A DNA stretch of 64,000 nucleotides from Sphingorhabdus contaminans (GTDB taxonomy: Bacteria > Pseudomonadota > Alphaproteobacteria > Sphingomonadales > Sphingomonadaceae): positions 682,001 to 746,000 of the forward strand of contig NZ_VKKU01000001.1 in NCBI RefSeq assembly GCF_007280415.1. Reading direction: 5' to 3'. The notes under the pieces were generated by a model that was not told where the DNA came from, made no database searches, and saw only the letters and a list, made by a program, of their open reading frames with translations. The position numbers and the translations under genes are program-made. The first letter of the stretch is position 1. The number at the start of each line of letters is the position of its first letter. Positions 10,525-18,768 of the stretch are shown one piece after another.

Positions 10525-12876
10525 TTACCCCGTCAGCTTGAGTTCGGAAATGGATTCAGCGATCTTGTTGAAGGATTCGATCAGCAACTGCGTGTTTGAC
10601 GCCTGGAAGAAGTGGTTGTTGCGCGATGTTGCGCAGTTCTTCATCCGCTCGGTCGTCGCAAAGTCGGTGGTTCCGTAATAGACAACCCACAAGGTCACAC
10701 CGTTATTACCCAGATTTTTGATGGCCGTGCAGAGCGCGGTCGTCCGGGCATTCGTAGCGTCGTTCAAATCCCCGAGGTCGGGATTGGTGCCGGCCGGCGT
10801 GCGGCGGCGATCCCATCCTTCGATACCATAGGGCGTATAGTTGTTGCCCATGTTGTAGGTTTCGCCGTCGGTCATGAAGATCATGTGCCGCTGGATTTCC
10901 TGCCCATCAGGGGTTGTCGCATTTTCATCTGCGTACAGCCCCGTCGGGGATAAAAGACGAGCACCCCAGATCAGGCCGATGTCATGATAGGTGTTTCCAC
11001 CGGGGGTGAGCGCGTTTACATAGTTTTTGTAATTGGTTGAGCCTGTTGCGTCACGGTAGGTGGCAAGCTTTCGCGCCATAGCCGAAGGGCAGCCAGGGCT
11101 GGTATTGCGCGACATGCCCGACGGGTTGGACGTGCTTGTCGATGCACGCCAGACATCGGCAAGTACCGGTTCATAATAGTCGGTACCACCACCGTCGGCG
11201 TCAAAACCAACCCAGTTATGGCGTCCCCAGACAGCGTTCTGCAGCTGGAAACCCCAACGGGTTGCTTCATCGCCCGTATCCGGAATCATATCGATGTCGA
11301 GGTCGTAAGCCTCATCGGGGATGGGATTGAATTCGTCGCTCGGGTCGCCGTCTTCGTTACGAACGGTCTGCCGTTCTTCGATGCAGCCGCTCCATGCGAC
11401 AGTGGCATTCGATACGACCTTGATGGTTGACGATGAAGAGTTGCCCGACAGGTTTACCGTCAGGTTGGACTCATTCAAAGGCAGGGCAATTGAGGCATTA
11501 TATGCAGTGCTCGTATTATCGCCGCCACCCGCTTTCAGTGAAGACACGTTAAACGTGACTGGCTTGTATACCCATCCGGTGATGCGCTGACGTTCCACCC
11601 ATGTAATCGGACGGCTCGAGGTGCCGCCAGTCTGCGTTTTTGTGTAGGTCGTTGTATGGGCGCGACGCTCCAAAAAACAACTCGTGGTGCCGCTACGGCT
11701 TTCCCAGACGTAACGATATTGGGTCACCGTGAACGGACGTGTCTGTTGGTAGGATGTGACTTGTTCCGTCGCCGGATAAACGGGCGGGTTGTTTGTCGTA
11801 CCGACCGCCGTAGTTGTGGTGCTTCCGCCGCTTTCCGTAAGCCCGGTCAGGTTGTTTCCACTACCCGAAAGGTTATTGAACGCGTTGCAGCTTGTGCTGT
11901 TGGTCGCCGAGGTCTGACGGAACGGTTTCGAGCCTTGAAGCGTGGTTACACTGCCCGACGTGATGTCGGTCCAGCCGCTGGTGCTTTGGCGGGTGTTGTA
12001 GGGGCTTGATGGCGGGGATGCGGGCGTCCAGTCGTTCAGCCAGCCGGTCGTGGCACTCGCGGTTCCCAAGGTCCACGTCCAGACATCCTCCAGTTCGGCT
12101 TCGCGCGACTGGAATGTTTGCGTGTCCTTATAATAGCCGTTTTGCAGGATGTTGCCGATGTTCACCTGCTCGTCAAAAGGCACAAAGCCGAAGCGGAGCT
12201 GGGTCAGGGTCGAAAGATCCCCGATCGGGTTAGCCGTCTTGTAGCATTCGGCGGGGGTAACATCGTCGATATTCTGGCGGGCAAGCGCTTCGTAAAAGCA
12301 TTTTGTCGCACGTTTCAGACCATTGATTTTGGTCAGGCCCGTGGGGTCACCGGGGATGGCGCTGGACATTGAACCGGTGACGTCGAACACGAACATCACA
12401 TCGGTATGGGGAATTTTCATCTGGCTAGTGCAGGTCACGGTGACGGTGCGCTCTTCTTCGCCCAAAATGCGCATGAGCGTCATGGGAACAACGGCCGATG
12501 CCGTGCCCGTTACGGTACCGTTGGCTTCGACAAAATTGCGTGTCCGGTTTTCGGAACCCAGATAGCCATTTTCAAAGTTGAAATCGAACATCTGCAGACC
12601 CGACAGATAGGTCGCGTCGTTGGTGCGGTTGCCGTCGTTATTGACGTCCCAGCGGCCATTGCCCATGACCTTGCGCGATGCCAGTGATCCTGCGTCGCAG
12701 CCCGCCTGGAGCCGGTTTTTAACGGAATAGAGGCGCGCCATGTCCACCGCGCCACCCACCAAACCGGCCATTGGAAACAGCGCCGCGGCGAAGATCGCAA
12801 CGGTATTGCCAGACTGGTCTTTGCGCAGACGTGCGAGAAATCCGGTACGCTTTTCAGCGTCGGTCTTTGCAGTCAT
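10525..12876 (-). CDS. TadG-like protein with von Willebrand factor A domain
   Basis: 783 residues. N-terminal TadG/Flp-assembly anchor: RLRKDQSGNTVAIFAAALFP with an adjoining hydrophobic segment to about residue 48, then an exported chain. The VWA MIDAS motif is DVTGSMS (from Asp165). VWA elements resume at QRHMIFMTDGE, and the protein ends with an IAESISELKL helix. Between these lies an insert of several hundred residues, rich in Thr, Ser, Gly and Asn, including NNPPVYPATEQ and repeated TTTT-type stretches. A DVNNDGNRTND loop near residue 78 resembles a calcium loop. ATG 12876 is preferred over GTG 12897 because AGGGGA lies eight bases upstream. Such proteins are secreted or surface-exposed in Sphingomonadales; function unknown. 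Confidence 0.82.
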   Translation of the reverse strand: MTAKTDAEKRTGFLARLRKDQSGNTVAIFAAALFPMAGLVGGAVDMARLYSVKNRLQAGCDAGSLASRKVMGNGRWDVNNDGNRTNDATYLSGLQMFDFNFENGYLGSENRTRNFVEANGTVTGTASAVVPMTLMRILGEEERTVTVTCTSQMKIPHTDVMFVFDVTGSMSSAIPGDPTGLTKINGLKRATKCFYEALARQNIDDVTPAECYKTANPIGDLSTLTQLRFGFVPFDEQVNIGNILQNGYYKDTQTFQSREAELEDVWTWTLGTASATTGWLNDWTPASPPSSPYNTRQSTSGWTDITSGSVTTLQGSKPFRQTSATNSTSCNAFNNLSGSGNNLTGLTESGGSTTTTAVGTTNNPPVYPATEQVTSYQQTRPFTVTQYRYVWESRSGTTSCFLERRAHTTTYTKTQTGGTSSRPITWVERQRITGWVYKPVTFNVSSLKAGGGDNTSTAYNASIALPLNESNLTVNLSGNSSSSTIKVVSNATVAWSGCIEERQTVRNEDGDPSDEFNPIPDEAYDLDIDMIPDTGDEATRWGFQLQNAVWGRHNWVGFDADGGGTDYYEPVLADVWRASTSTSNPSGMSRNTSPGCPSAMARKLATYRDATGSTNYKNYVNALTPGGNTYHDIGLIWGARLLSPTGLYADENATTPDGQEIQRHMIFMTDGETYNMGNNYTPYGIEGWDRRRTPAGTNPDLGDLNDATNARTTALCTAIKNLGNNGVTLWVVYYGTTDFATTERMKNCATSRNNHFFQASNTQLLIESFNKIAESISELKLTG

Positions 12877-13011
12877 TGTGGCGTTCCCCTGTTCCACAGA
12901 TTAAAATTCAATGTTAGTAATTACCAAATCAGAGTAAGTGCTTCTTAAATTTAAATGGTTAGTGGCCCGTTAACTTTGATTTGCCCCGCAGATCTCTTGG
13001 GTTTTGGGAAA

Positions 13012-13611
13012 ATGACCGCATCTTTCGAGCAACTTTCACCGCCCCAGCGACTCGCTGTCGTTTATGCGCCTGCAATGGTTAGGAATGCGTTTGCGTTGCT
13101 CCTGCAATTTGACGAGCGGCTTTCGGACATTGTCAGCCGGGTGAGCGAGCCCATGATTGGGCAACTCAAACTGGCCTGGTGGCGGGATGCATTGAGGGCG
13201 GAGCAGGGGCAGAGGCCGAAAGGGGAGCCGCTGCTTTCGATGCTGGCGGAATGGGAGCAACCGGAACTGACCGCCGCGGCCCTTGCCCTTGTAGATGCAT
13301 GGGAAATGCTGCTGATGGAGGAGCATTGGTCCGACGCCCTGCTCGATCGTTTCGCCACGGCGCGGGGGGAGGCGGTGTTCGGGGGATATCTGCTGTTGCA
13401 GCAAAAGGATGTGCCTGCAGGCGGCATCGCCAGGGAATGGGCCAAGCGGGATCTTGCGGAACGCTATCCGAACGCCATGCCGGACGGATTTTCCGTGGCG
13501 ACCGAAGCCTTACCCGGCAAGCGCCTGTTTCGGCCGCTGACCCTGCTGGTTATGATGGCACGCGGGGTGTCCGGACCCCGGCTGATCTGGCACGGCTTGA
13601 CGGGACGCTGA
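13012..13611 (+). CDS. Short squalene/phytoene synthase-like protein
   Basis: 199 residues against about 280-300 for catalytic members. The conserved helix IGQLKLAWWRDAL (residues about 47-60), preceded by LLQFDERLSDIVSRVSEPM, matches the squalene/phytoene synthase superfamily, specifically the shorter NDUFAF6-like group. I do not see the two aspartate-rich DxxxD motifs needed to bind diphosphate-Mg, so prenyl synthase activity is doubtful. ATG 13012 has GGGA just upstream; an earlier in-frame ATG at 12955 would add residues with no conservation. It starts 136 bp from the divergent TadG-like gene. Confidence 0.65.
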   Translation: MTASFEQLSPPQRLAVVYAPAMVRNAFALLLQFDERLSDIVSRVSEPMIGQLKLAWWRDALRAEQGQRPKGEPLLSMLAEWEQPELTAAALALVDAWEMLLMEEHWSDALLDRFATARGEAVFGGYLLLQQKDVPAGGIAREWAKRDLAERYPNAMPDGFSVATEALPGKRLFRPLTLLVMMARGVSGPRLIWHGLTGR

Positions 13612-13621
13612 TTTTGCGGTC

Positions 13622-14119
13622 ATGACGTCATGTCATGCTAGGGGTTTGGAATTGCAGAGAATTTTAGTTGGAGGACTGGCTGCCTTGCTGTTCATGGCGG
13701 GCAGTTTTTGGTTGTGGCAGATCCAGGCGTCGCAGGAAAGTTCGATACCCGCCCCACCGCCGCCGCCTGCCTTGGCTGATGACATGTTGCCCGCTGCCGG
13801 ACCAGATGCGCCACTTGTAGGACCAGCCCCGCCCGTTCCGCCCGAGGCACCCAAGGCAAGCCGCGAAGAGGTCCGCTTCAACCGCTATGACCGAAACCGT
13901 GACGAGCTGATTTCACGGATCGAGATGATGGGCAGTCGGACTAAGGCGTTCCGGCAACTCGACAAGGATGGCAATAATCTACTGACTTTCGAAGAATGGG
14001 CGGTGGCAACCGGGGAACGGTTCGCAATGGCCGATATCAACCGCGATAGCCTGCTGACCCGTAAAGAATTTGTCCGCACCCGTCCGAAGCCCGCTGCAAA
14101 GCCTGCCTGCCGTTGCTGA
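13622..14119 (+). CDS. EF-hand protein with N-terminal membrane anchor or signal
   Basis: Up to 165 residues. A hydrophobic segment at about residues 14-33 (ILVGGLAALLFMAGSFWLW) precedes a Pro-rich linker (APPPPPALADD) and then three EF-hand loops: DRNRDELISRIE, DKDGNNLLTFEE and DINRDSLLTRKE. The second is canonical; the first and third deviate at one position. It is probably a periplasmic or membrane-tethered calcium-binding protein. ATG 13622 is the longest start; TTG at 13652, preceded by AGGGG at 13640-13644, may be the real one. It begins 10 bp after the preceding gene. Confidence 0.75.
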   Translation: MTSCHARGLELQRILVGGLAALLFMAGSFWLWQIQASQESSIPAPPPPPALADDMLPAAGPDAPLVGPAPPVPPEAPKASREEVRFNRYDRNRDELISRIEMMGSRTKAFRQLDKDGNNLLTFEEWAVATGERFAMADINRDSLLTRKEFVRTRPKPAAKPACRC

Positions 14120-14129
14120 TCCCCGGGCG

Positions 14130-14609
14130 TTAGCGCCGCGGACCGAGTGTTGCCTGGACGGGAAGCGCCATGTGGTTGGGGTTGCGCAGTAACAGGCGCC
14201 GTGGCTCCCACGGGCCGGGTAGCGACCATTGGCTGGTACCTTCGGCATCAAAACCGAAGCGGCCATAATATTCCGGGTCGCCGATCATCACCATAGGCGG
14301 ATCGTCGGGCAGGATTGCGGCGAGCATCGCGTTCATGAGCTGATGCCCAAGCCCCCGATTTTGCCATGCGGGCGCCACCGCCACAGGGCCGACCAGCAGG
14401 ATATGCGTGCTATTCGCGGCGATGGGCCAGCATTGGATACTGCCGATACACTGCCCGTCTTCGACAATGCCGAAGGAAAGATGGTCCACAACCGGCATGC
14501 CCTTGCGCAACAGATAGGCTGTGCGCTGGTGCCGGTCTGTCCCGAACGCATCGTCGAGCAGCGCTTCAACCTCCGCAGGCGGGACTTGGTTCAGGGAAAT
14601 CAGGGGCAT
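14130..14609 (-). CDS. GNAT family N-acetyltransferase (YhbS-like)
   Basis: 159 residues. The acetyl-CoA binding signature is in VAPAWQNRGLGHQLM, and the later GDPEYYGRFGF is typical of the YhbS-type subgroup. The substrate cannot be read from sequence. ATG 14609 is the first ATG. A TTG at 14618 would overlap the upstream exporter's stop (TTGA) and add three residues, so coupling with the MFS gene is possible either way. The MFS and GNAT genes form a leftward pair. Confidence 0.85.
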   Translation of the reverse strand: MPLISLNQVPPAEVEALLDDAFGTDRHQRTAYLLRKGMPVVDHLSFGIVEDGQCIGSIQCWPIAANSTHILLVGPVAVAPAWQNRGLGHQLMNAMLAAILPDDPPMVMIGDPEYYGRFGFDAEGTSQWSLPGPWEPRRLLLRNPNHMALPVQATLGPRR

Positions 14610-14614
14610 TTTCG

Positions 14615-15850
14615 TCAATTCTGTTCGGGATCAGGTTCGCGTTTCGATACGAGCAACAAGGCCAGCAAAGTCACAATGCTCAATCCTGCCGCAACCAGAA
14701 AGGGAGCGCCGGGAAAATAGATGGGGGCCTTGTCCGAGGTGAAGGTTGCGAGAATATTGTTGTACACGAGCTGCGCCATCAAAAAGGAGAGGGCCGACAG
14801 ACTTCCGTTCATGCCCTGCAATTCACCTTGCTGGTTTGGCGGCGTACGGCGCGACATCATCGCGTTGATGGCGGGCATGGCCATGCCGGAAAATCCGTTC
14901 AGCACATTGAGCAGCAAAGCAATCGCGCCATTTGTCAGAAATGCCGTGATCGTGAAACTCGCCAAACCGAAGGCCATACCGATGACGGCGGTGTTTCGTT
15001 CGCCAAAGCGCTTGACCGCACGGCCGATGACCATGGACTGGAACAGCAACAACGAAACCCCCACCAGCGTAAGGGAAATGCCGACCATTTTGCTGTCCCA
15101 GCCAAATTGGATCGGGGCGAAAAAGGTCCATGACGCGGGGTAGATATTGGTTGCGCACAGCCACAGGAAATAGATGGATGCAATTGGCAAAATGCCCCTG
15201 ATCTTCGCCAGATTGGCGAGAGCGCCGAGCGGATTGGCGCGCCGCCATTGAAAGGGTCTTTGACGCTCCTTCGGCATGGTTTCGGGAAATACGAAATAGC
15301 CATAGATACCGTTGGCGAACGCAAGCCCGGCGGCAATCAGAAAGGGCAGGCGGGTCCCATAGTCGGCCAGCAATCCGCCCAGTGCGGGGCCCAGTATGAA
15401 ACCCAGACCAAAGGCCGCACCGACCTTGCCAAAGCTTGCCGCCCGGTCCTCTGCGCGAGACATATCGGCCATTGCCGCGTTGGCAGGTCCAAAAATCGCA
15501 CCAAGCCCACCTGCGATGGACCGGCCGATGAAAAGCCAGATGATCGAGGGCGCCAGTCCCATCAGCAAAAAGTCGGCGCCAAAACCGAACAGGGAAAACA
15601 GAAACACGGGCCGGCGTCCGAAACGGTCACCCAGATTGCCCATCATAGGCCCAAGGAGAAACTGGAAAATCGCGTATGCAGCACCGATCCAGGCCCCCAG
15701 ACGCGTTGCCTCGGACATTCCGAGCCCCGTCAATTCACGGATCAGGTCGGGCAAGACTGGGGTGATAATCCCGAAGCCGACGGCATAAATGAAGACCGTC
15801 AACAGGACGAAGCGTTGTGCGCGTTTCTGCAGGACGGGGTCGGTAAACAT
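14615..15850 (-). CDS. MFS transporter, TetA(C)-like family
   Basis: 411 residues with about 12 predicted membrane spans. Motif A is GNLGDRFGRRPVF (loop 2-3), and motif C of drug/H+ antiporters is seen in LGFILGPALGGLLADYG. The combination with N-terminal FGIITPVLPDLIREL resembles the TetA(C)/tetracycline-type subfamily; many chromosomal members do not confer tetracycline resistance, so the substrate is left open. The following GNAT gene overlaps or abuts its stop. The start ATG at 15850 gives a conventional N-terminus. Confidence 0.88.
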   Translation of the reverse strand: MFTDPVLQKRAQRFVLLTVFIYAVGFGIITPVLPDLIRELTGLGMSEATRLGAWIGAAYAIFQFLLGPMMGNLGDRFGRRPVFLFSLFGFGADFLLMGLAPSIIWLFIGRSIAGGLGAIFGPANAAMADMSRAEDRAASFGKVGAAFGLGFILGPALGGLLADYGTRLPFLIAAGLAFANGIYGYFVFPETMPKERQRPFQWRRANPLGALANLAKIRGILPIASIYFLWLCATNIYPASWTFFAPIQFGWDSKMVGISLTLVGVSLLLFQSMVIGRAVKRFGERNTAVIGMAFGLASFTITAFLTNGAIALLLNVLNGFSGMAMPAINAMMSRRTPPNQQGELQGMNGSLSALSFLMAQLVYNNILATFTSDKAPIYFPGAPFLVAAGLSIVTLLALLLVSKREPDPEQN

Positions 15851-15990
15851 GCCGCCTACTGTCAGTTAGGTCCCAATTTGTCCAACGGATTGTCACGTGC
15901 TTTTTGTAAAAGAGCAGAGCAAAATTGCCTTGGGCGGGAACTTCGATTAGCGTCATGACATTAGTAGCAAAACGAAAAAGGGAGCAGACC

Positions 15991-16848
15991 TTGAACGATC
16001 CGGAAACTCAGGCCGAACAGGTTGATACCGTTGCGGCAGCCCAGCCCGCTCCACCACCCGTTGCTGAAAAGAAGAAATTCGACTTTCAGGGAACGCTGGT
16101 TCTCGTTGCCGGCGCGGGCGCCCTGATCTGGGGTCTTGTTTCTGCCGTTGGTACAGGATGGGGTTTCTGGGAATATACCAGCGGCCTAAAGGGCGTCACA
16201 TGGGCTTTTTTCCTCGGTATCGGCGCGTTGCTGTTCGGTATACTGTTTGGATGGCGTGCGCGTAAATCGATATCGCCACCGCCGCGCACGCGACGCTGGG
16301 CCGGTATGCTTATCGCCCTGGTCTATGTGGGATGGGTCGGCACCTTTCTGGTATCGGCGCTGACTGTCCCCGCCATTCATGACATTTCCACCGATCTGGC
16401 AGATCCGCCAACATTCCGGACGCTTCAGTTGCGCGCGGACAACCTCGATAACATCCCGGGTGCCGATGATGCGGAAATGAAAGGCCTGACACCGCAGCAG
16501 CGCTGGGTCACGGTTCACCAGAAAGCCTATGGCGATATCCGGTCGGTGCGGATTAACGAACCGGTTCCATCGGTTGTGGCCAAGGCTGAACGGCTCGCCA
16601 AGGATCGGGGCTGGGATATTGCGGTATCCTTACCCGAAGAAGGCCGGTTAGAAGCCACGGAAACGAGCGCATTCTTTCGTTTCAAGGATGATGTCGTCCT
16701 TCGGGTCCGACCGACAGATACAGGTGAGGGCAGCGTGGTCGATATGCGGTCCGTCAGCCGCGTGGGCGTCAGCGACCTTGGCATGAACGCAAAGCGCGTC
16801 CGCTCGTTCCTCGCAGATTTGACAGGTACGGTGACGGCAGCGCGCTGA
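15991..16848 (+). CDS. DUF1499 membrane protein
   Basis: 285 residues. After a Pro/Ala-rich cytoplasmic end come three hydrophobic segments (about residues 30-52, 68-88, 100-122). The extracytoplasmic C-terminal domain follows with features of DUF1499: LADPPTFRTLQ, AERLAKDRGWDI, the FRFKDDVVLRVRP strand and VDMRSVSRVGVSDLGMNAKRV. The function of DUF1499 is unknown. TTG 15991 is chosen over upstream ATGs (15955, 15925) because AAGGGAG lies 6 nt before it and relatives start close to this point. It ends in a hairpin shared with the convergent PQQ dehydrogenase gene. Confidence 0.8.
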   Translation: MNDPETQAEQVDTVAAAQPAPPPVAEKKKFDFQGTLVLVAGAGALIWGLVSAVGTGWGFWEYTSGLKGVTWAFFLGIGALLFGILFGWRARKSISPPPRTRRWAGMLIALVYVGWVGTFLVSALTVPAIHDISTDLADPPTFRTLQLRADNLDNIPGADDAEMKGLTPQQRWVTVHQKAYGDIRSVRINEPVPSVVAKAERLAKDRGWDIAVSLPEEGRLEATETSAFFRFKDDVVLRVRPTDTGEGSVVDMRSVSRVGVSDLGMNAKRVRSFLADLTGTVTAAR

Positions 16849-16861
16849 GCGCCGCCGTCAC
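16831..16861. terminator. Hairpin between convergent genes
   Basis: GTGACGGC (16831-16838) pairs with GCCGTCAC (16854-16861). Inside, GCGC (16840-16843) pairs with GCGC (16849-16852), with one A-C mismatch and a 5-nt loop. A T-rich ATGTTTTATTTC follows on the plus strand. Possible terminator of the DUF1499 gene. Confidence 0.5.
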
Positions 16862-16868
16862 ATATGTT

Positions 16869-18008
16869 TTATTTCTTGGGGGTGAGTTTTAAAAGCCGCC
16901 CCTCGGAACCTGCGCGCTGGTCTTCCAGCACCCAGATTGCTCCGTCTGGCCCTTGCTCCACCTCGCGGATGCGGGCGCCCATGTCCCATTGATCAGCCTT
17001 TGTTGCGTTTTCCCCGTCCAGTTTCACCCGGACCAGGGCTTTGGCACCAAGGCCGCCAATGAACGCGCTGCCTTTCCAGTCTTTGAACAGATCACCATTG
17101 TAAATCATCAGGCCACCGGGGGAGATTGCCGGGTTCCAGAACACCTTGGGCGCCTCAAACCCGTCGCCCGGCGCATGATCGGGCATGTCGTCTGTGGCAG
17201 CGCCGTAGTTGCGGCCATTCGACACCTTGGGATAGCCATAATTTGCGGCCTTTTTGACGAGGTTCAATTCATCCCCGCCCTCCGGCCCCATCTCCTGGTT
17301 CCAGAGCTGCCCTTGCGTATCGAACGCCAAGCCCAAGGGGTTGCGGTGTCCATAAGACCAGATTTGCGCCTTGATACGGCCCTGATCGTAAAAAGGATTG
17401 TCGGACGGGATCATGCCGCCATCGGTCAGACGGACGATCTTGCCCAAATTCTGGTTCAGGTCCTGCGCAGGCTGGAATTTCTGCCGCTCGCCACTGCTGA
17501 TATACAGCATGCCATCGGGACCGAAGGCCATACGATGGCCGTAATGGCCCTGTCCCGAAACCTTCGGTTCCTGCCGCCAGATCACCTGCACGCCAGTCAG
17601 AGCCGGCTTTTCGGCTTTCAGGTCCAGCTTGCCGCGTGCAACCGCTGCGCCAAAACCGCCTTCGCCTGCTTCGGCATAGCTCAGATAGACATAGCCATTG
17701 TTCGCAAAATCAGGGTGCAGGATGACGTCGCCCAGACCACCCTGACCGCCATAGGCAACGGTGGGAACGCCCTCTACGTCGACCACGGCGCCTTCATTTT
17801 CCCAAAGCTTCAGCTTGCCCTTTTTCTCTGTAATCAGGGCATAGGGTGTGTTGGGTATGAACGTCATCGCCCATGGTTCGTCAAAATCGGCAATGACGGT
17901 GGTTTCAAAGGGCTTGTCGCTGCTGCTGGGTGCCGCGGCGTCGCTGACGGATGGCTGGCACGCAGCCGCCAGGAAAGAGGTGCACAAAAGCAGGGGGATT
18001 TTCTTCAT
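16869..18008 (-). CDS. PQQ-dependent sugar dehydrogenase-type lipoprotein (GSDH family)
   Basis: 379 residues. A lipoprotein signal is visible (MKKIPLLLCTSFLAAACQ; lipobox AAAC), so it is expected to be membrane-tethered in the periplasm. The beta-propeller shows motifs of soluble aldose sugar dehydrogenases: FDEPWAMTFIP, GGQGGLGDVILHPDF, SYGHRNPLGLAFD, WNQEMGPEGGDELN and YGYPKVSNGRNYG. These enzymes oxidise aldoses with PQQ, but many members have no confirmed substrate. ATG 18008 has AAGGAG nine bases upstream; longer forms lack the signal peptide at the start and are rejected. Divergent from rimP. Confidence 0.9.
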   Translation of the reverse strand: MKKIPLLLCTSFLAAACQPSVSDAAAPSSSDKPFETTVIADFDEPWAMTFIPNTPYALITEKKGKLKLWENEGAVVDVEGVPTVAYGGQGGLGDVILHPDFANNGYVYLSYAEAGEGGFGAAVARGKLDLKAEKPALTGVQVIWRQEPKVSGQGHYGHRMAFGPDGMLYISSGERQKFQPAQDLNQNLGKIVRLTDGGMIPSDNPFYDQGRIKAQIWSYGHRNPLGLAFDTQGQLWNQEMGPEGGDELNLVKKAANYGYPKVSNGRNYGAATDDMPDHAPGDGFEAPKVFWNPAISPGGLMIYNGDLFKDWKGSAFIGGLGAKALVRVKLDGENATKADQWDMGARIREVEQGPDGAIWVLEDQRAGSEGRLLKLTPKK

Positions 18009-18073
18009 TGGGGGATGCTCCTTCTCTTCGGATGATCGCAAATTGGGTTGTCGATGTTCCAATAGCAAGAGGG

Positions 18074-18102
18074 TTGCATAATCCCGATGCGAGATATATA
18101 CG
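18074..18102 (+). promoter_or_regulatory. Candidate promoter for rimP-nusA operon
   Basis: TTGCAT at 18074-18079 and TATACG at 18097-18102, spacing 17 nt, pointing at rimP (start 18190). Four of six bases match the consensus in each box. The 180-bp intergenic region holds no gene. Confidence 0.35.
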
Positions 18103-18189
18103 GGACACATCCTTACATCGCGAGATTTTGGAACGGTTGGCGCCGAACGGGGCCGGCACGCGAAAGCCTTGCATGTTGTAACAGAAAGA

Positions 18190-18768
18190 ATGACGTTGCC
18201 TGATCTGGAGAAGTTGACCGCATTGATCGCACCCGAAGCCAAAGCACTTGGCTTTGATGTCGTGCGCGTCGCGTGGTTTGAAAATGGCGCACAGGGCAGT
18301 GATGAGCCAACTCTTCAGGTGATGGCCGAGCGCCCCGATACGCGCCAGCTTAACATCGACGATTGCGCTGCGCTGTCGCACCGCATTTCGGATCGATTTG
18401 ACGAGCTTGACCCGATTGAAGAAGCCTATCGCCTCGAAGTGAGCTCACCCGGCATTGACCGTCCGCTGACGCGCCTTGCCGACTTTGCCGACTGGGCAGG
18501 GCACGAGGCCAAGATCGAATTGGCCGAACCCATGGATGGACGCAAGAATATCCGCGGTGATCTGGCGGGCGTTGAAGGCGACATCATATTGGTAGACGAC
18601 CGCAAGGCGGGACGCCTCACATTTCCCTTTTCCGCACTTGGCCATGCCAAGCTGCTCTTGACAGACCGGCTGATTGCGTCGACTGCCCCCATCAACAGCG
18701 ATGGGGCCGACGAAGTCGAGGCGGAACCCATTAACGACGAAGCACAGGAAGACGAAGACAATGGCTAA
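18190..18768 (+). CDS. rimP: Ribosome maturation factor RimP
   Basis: 192 residues. The N-terminal domain carries LEKLTALIAPEAKALGFDVV and the conserved LNIDDCAALSHRISDRFD...DPIEEAYRLEVSSPGIDRPL region. The C-terminal SH3-like domain is followed by an acidic tail (DEVEAEPINDEAQEDED). RimP is needed for 30S maturation. ATG 18190 begins MTLPDLEKL; an ATG 21 bp upstream is possible but less likely. Its stop overlaps the nusA start by 8 bp, so the pair is coupled at the head of the nusA-infB operon. Confidence 0.93.
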   Translation: MTLPDLEKLTALIAPEAKALGFDVVRVAWFENGAQGSDEPTLQVMAERPDTRQLNIDDCAALSHRISDRFDELDPIEEAYRLEVSSPGIDRPLTRLADFADWAGHEAKIELAEPMDGRKNIRGDLAGVEGDIILVDDRKAGRLTFPFSALGHAKLLLTDRLIASTAPINSDGADEVEAEPINDEAQEDEDNG

